Assembly (NCBI GenBank): GCA_964408435.1
Contig: CAYOZL010000051.1
Location: 1-17,613 of the forward strand
Reading direction: 5' to 3'
DNA: 17,613 nucleotides
Origin: CAYOZL01 sp964408435
Lineage (GTDB): Bacteria; Bdellovibrionota_C; UBA2361; SZUA-149; CAYOZL01
The translations under genes and the position numbers were made by a program. Shown here one piece after another: positions 6,866 through 12,800 of the stretch. Below the pieces are notes generated by a model. The model had not been told where the DNA came from, searched no databases, and saw nothing but the letters and a program-made list of their open reading frames with translations. Position 1 is the first letter of the stretch, and each line of letters opens with the position of its first letter.

Positions 6866-6876
6866 TTTAGGGTTGC
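6866..6876 (-). repeat. 11-bp inverted repeat, right member
   Basis: TTTAGGGTTGC, partner of 5741-5751. It overlaps the proximal palindrome at 6872-6881. Confidence 0.4.
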
Positions 6877-6915
6877 ACAACAAAATAAACTTAAAATTAG
6901 ACTTTGTTGTACAAC
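6872..6915 (-). promoter_or_regulatory. Paired palindromes, candidate operator/promoter
   Basis: Two near-identical 10-bp dyads, GTTGCACAAC (6872-6881) and GTTGTACAAC (6906-6915), differ at one base and are 34 bp apart centre to centre, a little over three helical turns. Both are followed on the minus strand by the AT-rich stretch leading to the gene at 6820. Only the second is a perfect palindrome; the first has C at the sixth place. The spacing places them on nearly the same face of the helix, as expected for a dimeric repressor. The regulator is unknown. Confidence 0.45.
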
Positions 6916-7096
6916 TTTTTTCTATAATTCATTTTCTGGAAAGATTTAAAAGACCCACTCAAAGACTAGACTAAAATACTCGGTTTTTCAAATTACAATA
7001 CTTGCTTTAATAACAGTCACCAATTTGAAATATTTTTTACTCTTAAACTTCAATACAACGTCCAAACCTATCATTATTATATCAAAAGATTAATTT

Positions 7097-7109
7097 ATGA
7101 TAGTATCAT
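7097..7109 (+). promoter_or_regulatory. Palindrome before the small membrane protein gene
   Basis: ATGATA-G-TATCAT, a perfect 6-bp dyad about 40 bases before the start codon, in the promoter region of the plus-strand gene. It may be an operator. The rest of the divergent gap (6821-7148, about 330 bases) shows only the paired palindromes at 6872-6915; no other gene is seen there. Confidence 0.35.
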
Positions 7110-7148
7110 CTAAACTGTTTTTTGCACGTGTTTTCTATGAGGTTATCT

Positions 7149-7400
7149 ATGTCTGAAGACAAAAAAGAAATGAATCATTCAAAGAGTGATGAAGACAAAG
7201 TTCATGATGGAGAAATGGCTGTAGGATGTATGATCACATTCTTTTTTCTTGGGTTAATAGCTATTGCATTATTGTACTTATTTGCCTCAAATGAAGCAGA
7301 TAAAGCAACATCTCTAGCGCTAGCACCTAGCCTAGTAGTGCCTTTAGTTTTCTATTTTATATTTGGTGGGTTCAGAACTCGAAGAAGAACTCCCGAATAA
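7149..7400 (+). CDS. Small two-helix membrane protein
   Basis: An 83-residue protein. The N-terminal 20 residues are hydrophilic and acidic/lysine-rich, followed by two hydrophobic helices (about 24-46 and 55-74) joined by a short loop (SNEADKAT), and a basic tail RTRRRTPE. The positive-inside rule puts the C-terminus in the cytoplasm; with two spans the N-terminus is cytoplasmic too. The start ATG at 7149 is preceded by GAGG (7139-7142) six bases upstream, the same ATGAGGT arrangement as in the PEP-CTERM gene. Longer starts (ATG 7137, TTG 7122) lack such a site. Family and function are not recognised. It is followed by its own terminator. Confidence 0.65.
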   Translation: MSEDKKEMNHSKSDEDKVHDGEMAVGCMITFFFLGLIAIALLYLFASNEADKATSLALAPSLVVPLVFYFIFGGFRTRRRTPE

Positions 7401-7441
7401 AGCTAATTAAGGCTTACAGCATAAAAAGGTCAAAAAATTAC

Positions 7442-7472
7442 TAGGAGGTTCAATCACCTCCTACTTTTCTTT
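7442..7472 (+). terminator. Intrinsic terminator of the small membrane protein gene
   Basis: Perfect 8-bp stem TAGGAGGT (7442-7449) and ACCTCCTA (7456-7463) with loop TCAATC, followed by CTTTTCTTT. It lies about 40 bases after the stop codon at 7400. Confidence 0.75.
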
Positions 7473-7505
7473 AATAAACATTTTGCTAGTAGTAAAATTT
7501 AGAAT

Positions 7506-7539
7506 AAAAAAAAGCCTGCTTATATTAGCAGGCTTTTTT
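7506..7539 (-). terminator. Intrinsic terminator of the nusA-pnp operon
   Basis: Stem AGCCTGCT (7513-7520) and AGCAGGCT (7527-7534) with a 6-base loop. On the minus strand it is followed by eight T (7513-7506), 24 bases after the pnp stop. The plus strand also has six T (7534-7539), so it is bidirectional. The stem repeats that at 5683-5704. Confidence 0.9.
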
Positions 7540-7562
7540 GAATTTATGTTTAAAGTAAAAAA

Positions 7563-9665
7563 CTAAGTAGATGCAGACTGTTCAACTTCCTTCATAGAAA
7601 GTCTAACTCTACCTTGTCTATCGATATCGATAACTTTCACTTTAACTTCATCGCCTTCTTTAACTATATCTTCAACTTTTTCAACTCTTTCATTTGCAAG
7701 TTGAGAGATATGAACTAGGCCATCAGTCTTAGGTAAAATTCCAACAAAAGCACCAAAGTCAGCTATTCTTTTAACTTTACCTGTATAAATCTTACCAACT
7801 TCTGCTTCTTCAATAATATCTTCAATCATTTTAAGAGCAGCTTTTGTAGACTCACCATCAGTGCTAGCAATTTTAACTGTACCATCATCATCGATTTCAA
7901 TTGTAACACCAGTATCTTTAGTGATTCCTTGAATTACTTTACCGCCTGAACCAATTACTTCTCTAATCTTTTCAGGTTTGATTTTAATAGTTGTAATTCT
8001 TGGAGCAAACTCACCTACTTCTTCATTAGGCTTAGAAATTGCTTTAGTCATACAATCAAGAATATGAAGTCTACCTTCTTTTGCTTGAGATAAAGCCTGC
8101 TCCATTGTTTCTCTTTGTAAACCTGAGCATTTAATATCCATTTGAAGAGCAGTGATTCCATCTTTAGTTCCACAAACTTTAAAGTCCATATCACCAAAGT
8201 GATCTTCATCACCTAAGATATCAGTTAGAACAACTGTGTCTTTTCCATCAGTGATAAGTCCCATAGCAACACCTGCAACAGCGTCTTTAATTGGAACACC
8301 TGCATGCATCAGAGCCATACTTCCACCACAAACAGAAGCCATTGAACTAGAACCGTTTGATTCCAAAACTTCAGAAACAATTCTAATTACATATGGAAAC
8401 TCTTCTTGAGTTGGTAGCACTTTAGAGATTGCTCTTTCAGCTAAATTCCCGTGTCCAATTTCTCTTCTACTAGTTGATCTCATCATTCTAGCTTCACCAA
8501 CACAAAAAGGAGGGAAGTTGTAATGAAGAAGGAAAGTTTTTTCGTGTTTACCTTCTAAGTTATCCATTCTTTGTGCATCTGCACCAGTTCCTAAAGTAAC
8601 TGTAGCTAAAGCTTGTGTTTGACCTCTAGTAAATAAACTAGAACCGTGAACTCTTGGAAGTCTTCCAATCTCACACTCAATTGCTCTTACTTGGTCTGGC
8701 TTTCTGCCATCAAGTCTAATTTTTTGATGTAAAGTCTTATCTCTACAAACTTGGTTTTCAATGTCATGGAAAATCTCACCTACATCAGCTTTATTCTCTT
8801 CATACTGCTCACCTAAGCTTTCAGACAGTTCTGTTTTAATTGCTTTTAAAGCAACTTTTCTCTCAGCTTTCTCAGGAATGTTCATTGCTTCTTCAATTCT
8901 AGCTTTAGAAAAAGAAGTGATTTTATCAACCAATGCTACATCTTGTTCTCTAGGAACGAACTCTACTTTTTCCTTTCCTAAAAGATCTCTTAAGTCATCT
9001 TGAAGCTTAATAAGCTTTTTAATTTCCTCATGACCATTATAAAGAGCATCTAAAACTTCACTTTCAGGAACAGAATTAGCTCCCCCTTCAACCATTACAA
9101 TCGCGTCTTTTTTTGCTGCAAGAATAAAATCCATATCAGATTCTGCTTGAGTCTCTCTATCTGGATTAAAAGTATACTTACCATCTACTCTACCGATTCT
9201 AAGAGCTCCAATTGGACCTTGAAAAGGTAAGTCTGAAATATGAAGCGCTGCACTAGCTGCAAGCATTGCAAGTGTGTCAGGTGGATTCTTACCATCTGAT
9301 GCTAGAACATTGATAATAATTTGAACTTCATCACGATAACCATCTGGAAAAAGTGGTCTAACTGGTCTATCGATTAATCTACAAACTAAAATTTCTTCAG
9401 CAGTAGGTCTTCCTTCTCTTTTGAAAAAACCACCTGGGATATATCCAGCAGCGTAAGCCTTCTCTTTGTATTCAACTACTAATGGAAAAAAATCTATTCC
9501 CTCTCTACCTGGTCCACCACAAACTGTAGCTAGTAGAGTTGTTTCTCCGTATGTTGCGATTACAGCTCCATTAGCTTGCTTTGCTACCCAACCTGACTCT
9601 AAAGTCAGCTCAGTCCCATGGAAATCCATTGATACTTTTTTTGTTAATTCAGCACTAGTGCTCAT
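7563..9665 (-). CDS. pnp: Polyribonucleotide nucleotidyltransferase (PNPase)
   Basis: Phosphorolytic 3'-5' exoribonuclease of the RNA degradation machinery, a homotrimer in the cytoplasm. The full-length 700-residue protein has two RNase PH domains (about 10-145 and 315-545), the linking helical domain between them, a KH domain (565-600, with IGSGGKVIQ at 571-579) and an S1 domain (622-692, with GAFVGILP at 638-645). Catalytic-site features are present: FFKREGRP (80-87), the phosphate-binding NGSSSMA (437-443) and GDEDHFGDMDF (485-495), with Asp486 and Asp492 matching the metal-binding residues of the E. coli enzyme. ATG at 9665 has AGGTGA at 9677-9672. It is the last gene of the operon; the long leader upstream may hold autoregulatory structure, as is known for pnp in E. 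coli. Confidence 0.98.
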   Translation of the reverse strand: MSTSAELTKKVSMDFHGTELTLESGWVAKQANGAVIATYGETTLLATVCGGPGREGIDFFPLVVEYKEKAYAAGYIPGGFFKREGRPTAEEILVCRLIDRPVRPLFPDGYRDEVQIIINVLASDGKNPPDTLAMLAASAALHISDLPFQGPIGALRIGRVDGKYTFNPDRETQAESDMDFILAAKKDAIVMVEGGANSVPESEVLDALYNGHEEIKKLIKLQDDLRDLLGKEKVEFVPREQDVALVDKITSFSKARIEEAMNIPEKAERKVALKAIKTELSESLGEQYEENKADVGEIFHDIENQVCRDKTLHQKIRLDGRKPDQVRAIECEIGRLPRVHGSSLFTRGQTQALATVTLGTGADAQRMDNLEGKHEKTFLLHYNFPPFCVGEARMMRSTSRREIGHGNLAERAISKVLPTQEEFPYVIRIVSEVLESNGSSSMASVCGGSMALMHAGVPIKDAVAGVAMGLITDGKDTVVLTDILGDEDHFGDMDFKVCGTKDGITALQMDIKCSGLQRETMEQALSQAKEGRLHILDCMTKAISKPNEEVGEFAPRITTIKIKPEKIREVIGSGGKVIQGITKDTGVTIEIDDDGTVKIASTDGESTKAALKMIEDIIEEAEVGKIYTGKVKRIADFGAFVGILPKTDGLVHISQLANERVEKVEDIVKEGDEVKVKVIDIDRQGRVRLSMKEVEQSAST

Positions 9666-9938
9666 AATTGTTCACCTATCATATTAACCTCTTTAAGACC
9701 TCTAAAAATAATAAAGGCAAGAGGCTAATTTTTTTATTAATAATTATATTGTGAGCAAAAAATTAGGTAGGACCTGTTCCTGAACATGCTATCTACGTAG
9801 CACCTTAAGCAACAGCACCTGTAAATTCCTTACTTACAAATACACGGACATTATGCACAAATGTAGTGCTAATGTAAATTTTCTATTTTAAGGATCGCTA
9901 TAGAAGAGACTTTAGGGCTCTAAAAAGACCAATAATAA
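9666..9938. other. pnp leader and rpsO-pnp spacer
   Basis: A non-coding stretch of about 270 bases between pnp and palindromic element copy 2. It contains an inverted repeat at 9725-9766, a perfect TATAAT on the minus strand at 9748-9743 inside the loop of that repeat (no good -35), and imperfect direct repeats of AGCACCT at 9799-9805 and 9814-9820. No RNA gene is recognised. Confidence 0.5.
9725..9766 (-). promoter_or_regulatory. Inverted repeat in the pnp leader
   Basis: Perfect 10-bp arms CTAATTTTTT (9725-9734) and AAAAAATTAG (9757-9766), with a 22-base loop that contains TATAAT. In the pnp mRNA this would be an AU-rich hairpin about 60 bases before the start codon. It could be a processing site or simply AT-rich chance. 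Confidence 0.35.
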
Positions 9939-10073
9939 AGCCGAGCGCGCAGCGGAAAACAAAAATAATTGACTTTGGTTGATTTTTATAGCGTGCCGTA
10001 GGCATTTTGCTTAAAGCAAAATAGCTGGTTCAGCGGTAGCTAACCCACTGAAAATTAAGCTAAGTCAATTATT
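9939..10073 (+). repeat. Compound palindromic element, copy 2
   Basis: The linker AGCCGAGCGCGCAGCGGAAA (from 9939; one extra GC compared with copy 1) is followed by a large hairpin. Its outer arms are AATAATTGACTT (9964-9975) and AAGTCAATTATT (10062-10073), perfectly complementary; the stem continues inward with TTGATTTT (9980-9987) against AAAATTAA (10051-10058), one G-U pair. Inside are nested smaller palindromes: ATTTTGCTT (10004-10012) with AAGCAAAAT (10014-10022), and GGTT-AGC against GCT-AACC (10027-10045). The distal arm covers the rpsO stop codon. The arms match those of copy 3, but the loop does not. Confidence 0.85.
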
Positions 10074-10338
10074 TACGTAGATTTAATTTCTTAATTATCT
10101 CTCTATAAGCGTTGATGTCATTAGATTTTATATAATCTAATAATCTTCTTCTTTTACCAACCATCTTAAGTAAACCAAGTCTAGAGTGATGGTCTTGCTT
10201 ATTAGCTTTAAAATGTGTTTGAAGCTCGTTTATACGAGTTGTAAGAATTGCTACTTGCACAGGAGCAGAACCTGTATCTCTATCGTTAATTTGATAGTTT
10301 TTAATAACTTCTGATTTTTGTTCAGTGGCTAATGCCAT
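10069..10338 (-). CDS. rpsO: 30S ribosomal protein S15
   Basis: Primary 16S rRNA-binding protein of the 30S platform. The 89 residues are the usual full length. Diagnostic segments are DTGSAPVQVAILTTRINELQ (residues 22-41), HHSRLGLLKMVGKRRRLLDY (50-69) and the C-terminal helix ending NLRK. ATG at 10338 is preceded by GGGAGC. The gene lies between truB and pnp as in many bacteria, but here gaps of 228 and 403 bases separate it from its neighbours, each holding an oppositely oriented copy of the palindromic element. A candidate promoter lies upstream. Confidence 0.97.
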   Translation of the reverse strand: MALATEQKSEVIKNYQINDRDTGSAPVQVAILTTRINELQTHFKANKQDHHSRLGLLKMVGKRRRLLDYIKSNDINAYREIIKKLNLRK

Positions 10339-10392
10339 ATTTAAAGCTCCCTAGTAGTATTCTTGTGTAATTATAATAATGTGGTTGAAATA

Positions 10393-10419
10393 TCTATAAT
10401 AAAATATATCAAGAGTCAA
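10393..10419 (-). promoter_or_regulatory. Candidate rpsO promoter
   Basis: On the minus strand, TTGACT (10419-10414, five of six consensus) and TATAGA (10398-10393, four of six) with a 15-base spacer, about 55 bases before the rpsO start. The short spacer lowers confidence; a 17-base spacer would give the poorer TAGATA. It sits just downstream of the hairpin of element copy 3. Confidence 0.4.
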
Positions 10420-10435
10420 TTAGCCACCTTCTGGA

Positions 10436-10538
10436 TATGGTTGACTTAGCTTGATTTTCAGTTTGAAGACTAATTTGTTTAATTCTACTAAAAATCAACC
10501 CAAGTCAACCATACTGCTGTCTCCCGCTGCGCTCGGCT
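10436..10538 (-). repeat. Compound palindromic element, copy 3 (inverted)
   Basis: Read on the minus strand, the linker AGCCGAGCGCAGCGGGAGA (10538-10520) is followed by a hairpin with arms TATGGTTGACTT (10436-10447) and AAGTCAACCATA (10502-10513). These continue inward as TTGATTTT (10451-10458) and AAAATCAA (10491-10498) around a 3-by-3 internal loop. The linker-proximal arm GACTTGGGTTGATTTTTA (10506-10489) matches copy 2 (9971-9988) at 17 of 18 bases, and the distal arm (10461-10441) matches copy 2 (10048-10068) at 20 of 21. The loops (32 against about 60 bases) are unrelated. Confidence 0.85.
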
Positions 10539-10586
10539 CTATACAGGCTGTAATTTAATCCAAATACTAAATAACAGCCTGTATAG
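10539..10586 (-). repeat. Hairpin at the end of truB, outer part of element copy 3
   Basis: A perfect 13-bp inverted repeat, CTATACAGGCTGT (10539-10551) and ACAGCCTGTATAG (10574-10586), with a 22-base loop. The right arm encodes the last residues of TruB, and the stop codon (10569-10567) is in the loop. It directly adjoins the GC-rich linker, the same hairpin-linker-hairpin order as in copy 1. There is no T-run, so it is not a standard intrinsic terminator. Confidence 0.8.
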
Positions 10587-11355
10587 GAAACCCCTCTTTT
10601 CTCACCATAAAAGTGCTTAAACCTTGGATGTTCTCAGGTTGTAATAAACAACTACTAAGACCAAAATCCTTAACCTGATCCAAGCTATAAGCTTGTTCCA
10701 AAGAAAAAGGATTAGAGGCTGTTCTTCTCAAACTATTAATACATGCCCCGCACTCTAAAAACTCTCCAATATCTCTTGCAAGTGAACGAATATAAGTACC
10801 CTTAGTACAACTTACTTCAAATCGAATAGAATCGTAGTTATGAAATCTTAAATCTTCAAAATTAATTTCTACTTCTCTTTGCTTAAGCTCAACACTTTTA
10901 CCTTTCCTAGCCAAATTATAACTTCTCTTGCCTGCGATTTTTATCGCCGAGAAATCAGGAGGAGTTTGCATAGAGATTCCAGAAAACTTTGCTCTTATAC
11001 TTTCTAAAATCTGTTCTTTACTCATTTTTTCAAATAAATCATTAAGATTATTTTCTTTAAGCACATCTCCTACTATATCATCAGTACTTGTAGTTAAGCC
11101 TAATTTTATAGTTCCAGAGTAACTTTTATTTGCAGATAAGAATTTGTTTTGTTGCTTAGTAGCAGTTCCTAGCAAGACCACCATTAAACCAGAAGCTAAG
11201 GGATCAAGAGTTCCACAATGCCCTACCTTAACCTTTTTAGTAATACTCTGCGTTGCATTTGCTTGACTGCTGAGAAGCTTTACTAAAGTAAGCACTCTCA
11301 TTGAACTCATTCCAGAAGGCTTATCAACTAATAAAATTCCATTATTTGATTGCAC
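10567..11355 (-). CDS. truB: tRNA pseudouridine-55 synthase
   Basis: Converts U55 of tRNA T-loops to pseudouridine. The N-terminal GILLVDKPSGMSS (residues 6-18) and catalytic motif GHCGTLDPLASG (45-56), with the nucleophile Asp51, are present, followed by the GTYIRSLARDIGE segment typical of TruB. At 262 residues it is shorter than the usual 290-320, and the C-terminal part expected to form the PUA-like or TruB_C domain is mostly missing. The last residues (FPIQAVI) are encoded in one arm of the hairpin at 10539-10586. This suggests the palindromic element replaced or cut the 3' end; the catalytic domain looks whole. GTG start at 11355, 15 bases after nrnA, with a distant AGGGA. Confidence 0.93.
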   Translation of the reverse strand: MQSNNGILLVDKPSGMSSMRVLTLVKLLSSQANATQSITKKVKVGHCGTLDPLASGLMVVLLGTATKQQNKFLSANKSYSGTIKLGLTTSTDDIVGDVLKENNLNDLFEKMSKEQILESIRAKFSGISMQTPPDFSAIKIAGKRSYNLARKGKSVELKQREVEINFEDLRFHNYDSIRFEVSCTKGTYIRSLARDIGEFLECGACINSLRRTASNPFSLEQAYSLDQVKDFGLSSCLLQPENIQGLSTFMVRKEGFPIQAVI

Positions 11356-11370
11356 TGTAATTATAAATCC

Positions 11371-12345
11371 CTAAGCAGTAATAAATCTTTGTATAGAGGT
11401 AATAATTTTTTTCTCAACATTTTTATACTCACCTTCTAAAGTACATCCGGCAGCAGCTTTATGCCCTCCTCCACCGAAAACATTTGCTATAGCATTTACA
11501 GATATATCATCTGTTTTAGACCTTAAGCTAACTTTCCACTTGGTATTAACATCACTACTATTTTCTCTAATAAATACTGCAACATCCACTCCTTTAACAC
11601 TTCTAGCTACATCTACTAAGCCTTCAGTATCATCAGCTGTTGCGTTAAAACTTTTTAAAAGCTCATTTGTTACATTTATTAAAGCTACTCTACCTCCAAG
11701 AAATAGCTTCATATCATCTATTGCTTTTGCCTGAAGTTTTAATCTATCTGCGCTTTGAGAATAATATAGTAAATTTGAAATTCTTTCCGGCTCTGCTCCA
11801 TTTTCTAATAACTTAGCAGCAATATTAAAAGCTCTAGGAGTTGTATTAGAGAATCTAAAAGAACCTGTATCATCTACTAAGCCAGCAAATAGTAGGTTTG
11901 AAATTTCAGAACCTATTTCCTTAAGACCTAGTTCAGTAAGAAGTTCGTATACAATAATAGCTGTAGCTGGTGCATTAGCATCAATAAGATTCTTACTTGC
12001 CCACGAATCATTTGATTTATGATGGTCTATACACAAGGTATCTAAGTTTGACTTTTCTAAGCACAGCTCTAAGCCTGATGCTCTTTCCTTATTAGCAGTA
12101 TCAACTATGATAATTGAATCATAATTGGCAAAATCAGGATCTTCATCAACAATACTAGAGCTAACAAATTCAGACATACTTGGAATAATTCCAGAAGGGA
12201 TAAAAGCTTTTGCATCTTTTCCTAACTTTTTTAGACCCAATGCCAAGCCAACTGCAGAACCAATTGCATCTGGATCTGGAAAAACATGACTAAGTATTAA
12301 TGAACTAGATTTAGACTTAATGAAATCTAATGCTTCAGCTTTCAT
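11371..12345 (-). CDS. nrnA: DHH-family phosphoesterase (oligoribonuclease / pAp phosphatase NrnA)
   Basis: Cytoplasmic Mn-dependent phosphoesterase that degrades very short RNA (nanoRNA) and, in many members, dephosphorylates pAp. The 324 residues hold the DHH domain, with SHVFPDPDAIGS (residues 19-30; His20, Asp24, Asp26), VDTANKERASG (81-91) and the name-giving IDHH (106-109). The DHHA1 domain at the end has the substrate loop FGGGGHKAAAGC near residue 292-303. The ATG at 12345 lies three bases after the rbfA stop, and its AGAGGA lies in the last rbfA codons, so translation is coupled. It would finish the RNA breakdown begun by PNPase in the same operon. This position after rbfA is common in deltaproteobacteria-like and Gram-positive genomes. 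Confidence 0.92.
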   Translation of the reverse strand: MKAEALDFIKSKSSSLILSHVFPDPDAIGSAVGLALGLKKLGKDAKAFIPSGIIPSMSEFVSSSIVDEDPDFANYDSIIIVDTANKERASGLELCLEKSNLDTLCIDHHKSNDSWASKNLIDANAPATAIIVYELLTELGLKEIGSEISNLLFAGLVDDTGSFRFSNTTPRAFNIAAKLLENGAEPERISNLLYYSQSADRLKLQAKAIDDMKLFLGGRVALINVTNELLKSFNATADDTEGLVDVARSVKGVDVAVFIRENSSDVNTKWKVSLRSKTDDISVNAIANVFGGGGHKAAAGCTLEGEYKNVEKKIITSIQRFITA

Positions 12346-12348
12346 CTA

Positions 12349-12744
12349 CTATTCCTCTTCTAACTCTGATTCTGTCTCTGGAGTTTTACTATCTTTAGAA
12401 TTAATCTGGTCTAAAATCTTATCCATTCTAGCACCAGTTTCTGCTGCTAAGTCATACTTAAAATGCAAATCAGGCACATATCTTAAATCAAGTTCAGCTG
12501 CGATTTTTTTCTTTAAAAAACCAACAGAGCCATCTAATGCTTTTTGTGTCTCTTTTTTAACAGCTTCTTTATTTTTTAAATCTGTATCTAGTAAGAATGT
12601 CCAATATAATTTTGCGTGTCTTAAATCAGGACTTAAATCTATTTCATTAACAGCAACATTACCTAGTCTAGGGTCTCTCATAGTGCTTAGGTTTTTTGAG
12701 AGAAAACCTTGAAGCATTTCTGTTACTCTTTCTTTTCTAAACAT
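12349..12744 (-). CDS. rbfA: 30S ribosome-binding factor A
   Basis: Late 30S maturation and cold-shock factor with a KH-like fold that binds near the 16S 5' region. The 131 residues include the family start (FRKERVTEMLQGFLSKNL), RDPRLGNVAVNEIDLSPDLRHAKLYW (residues 23-48) and the C-terminal RYVPDLHFKYD (about 97-107), then an acidic tail SKDSKTPETESELEEE. It lies 56 bases after infB and three bases before nrnA. No good Shine-Dalgarno is seen before ATG 12744. Confidence 0.95.
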   Translation of the reverse strand: MFRKERVTEMLQGFLSKNLSTMRDPRLGNVAVNEIDLSPDLRHAKLYWTFLLDTDLKNKEAVKKETQKALDGSVGFLKKKIAAELDLRYVPDLHFKYDLAAETGARMDKILDQINSKDSKTPETESELEEE

Positions 12745-12800
12745 GTTTTTTGCTGTTTTGTTCTTATTTTACACTTTTTAAAAAGGGCAAATCTAAAAGA

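Noticed and set aside
6821..6883. Longer N-terminus for the unrecognised gene starting at TTG 6883.
   Set aside because: It would encode through the palindrome and inverted repeat, begins at a rare start codon and has no Shine-Dalgarno. ATG 6820 gives a more natural N-terminus.
9985..10050. Nested small hairpins in the loop of element copy 2 considered as a tRNA or other stable RNA.
   Set aside because: No cloverleaf, anticodon arm or TTCRA loop can be drawn; only simple palindromes are present.
10526..10537. The linker CGCTGCGCTCGG matches a stretch of common ColE1/pUC-type plasmid origin sequence, suggesting vector contamination.
   Set aside because: Only about a dozen bases match. The flanking hairpins and the two other copies at 3141 and 9939 have no vector sequence around them.
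10539..10586. Hairpin at the truB stop considered as an intrinsic terminator.
   Set aside because: On the minus strand it is followed by the GC-rich linker and not by a T-run, unlike the clear terminators at 3484, 5677 and 7506.
12320..12712. Plus-strand open frame of 130 codons opposite rbfA.
   Set aside because: It is antisense to the conserved rbfA gene and its product is low-complexity serine-rich. It is a by-product of codon use in the real gene.
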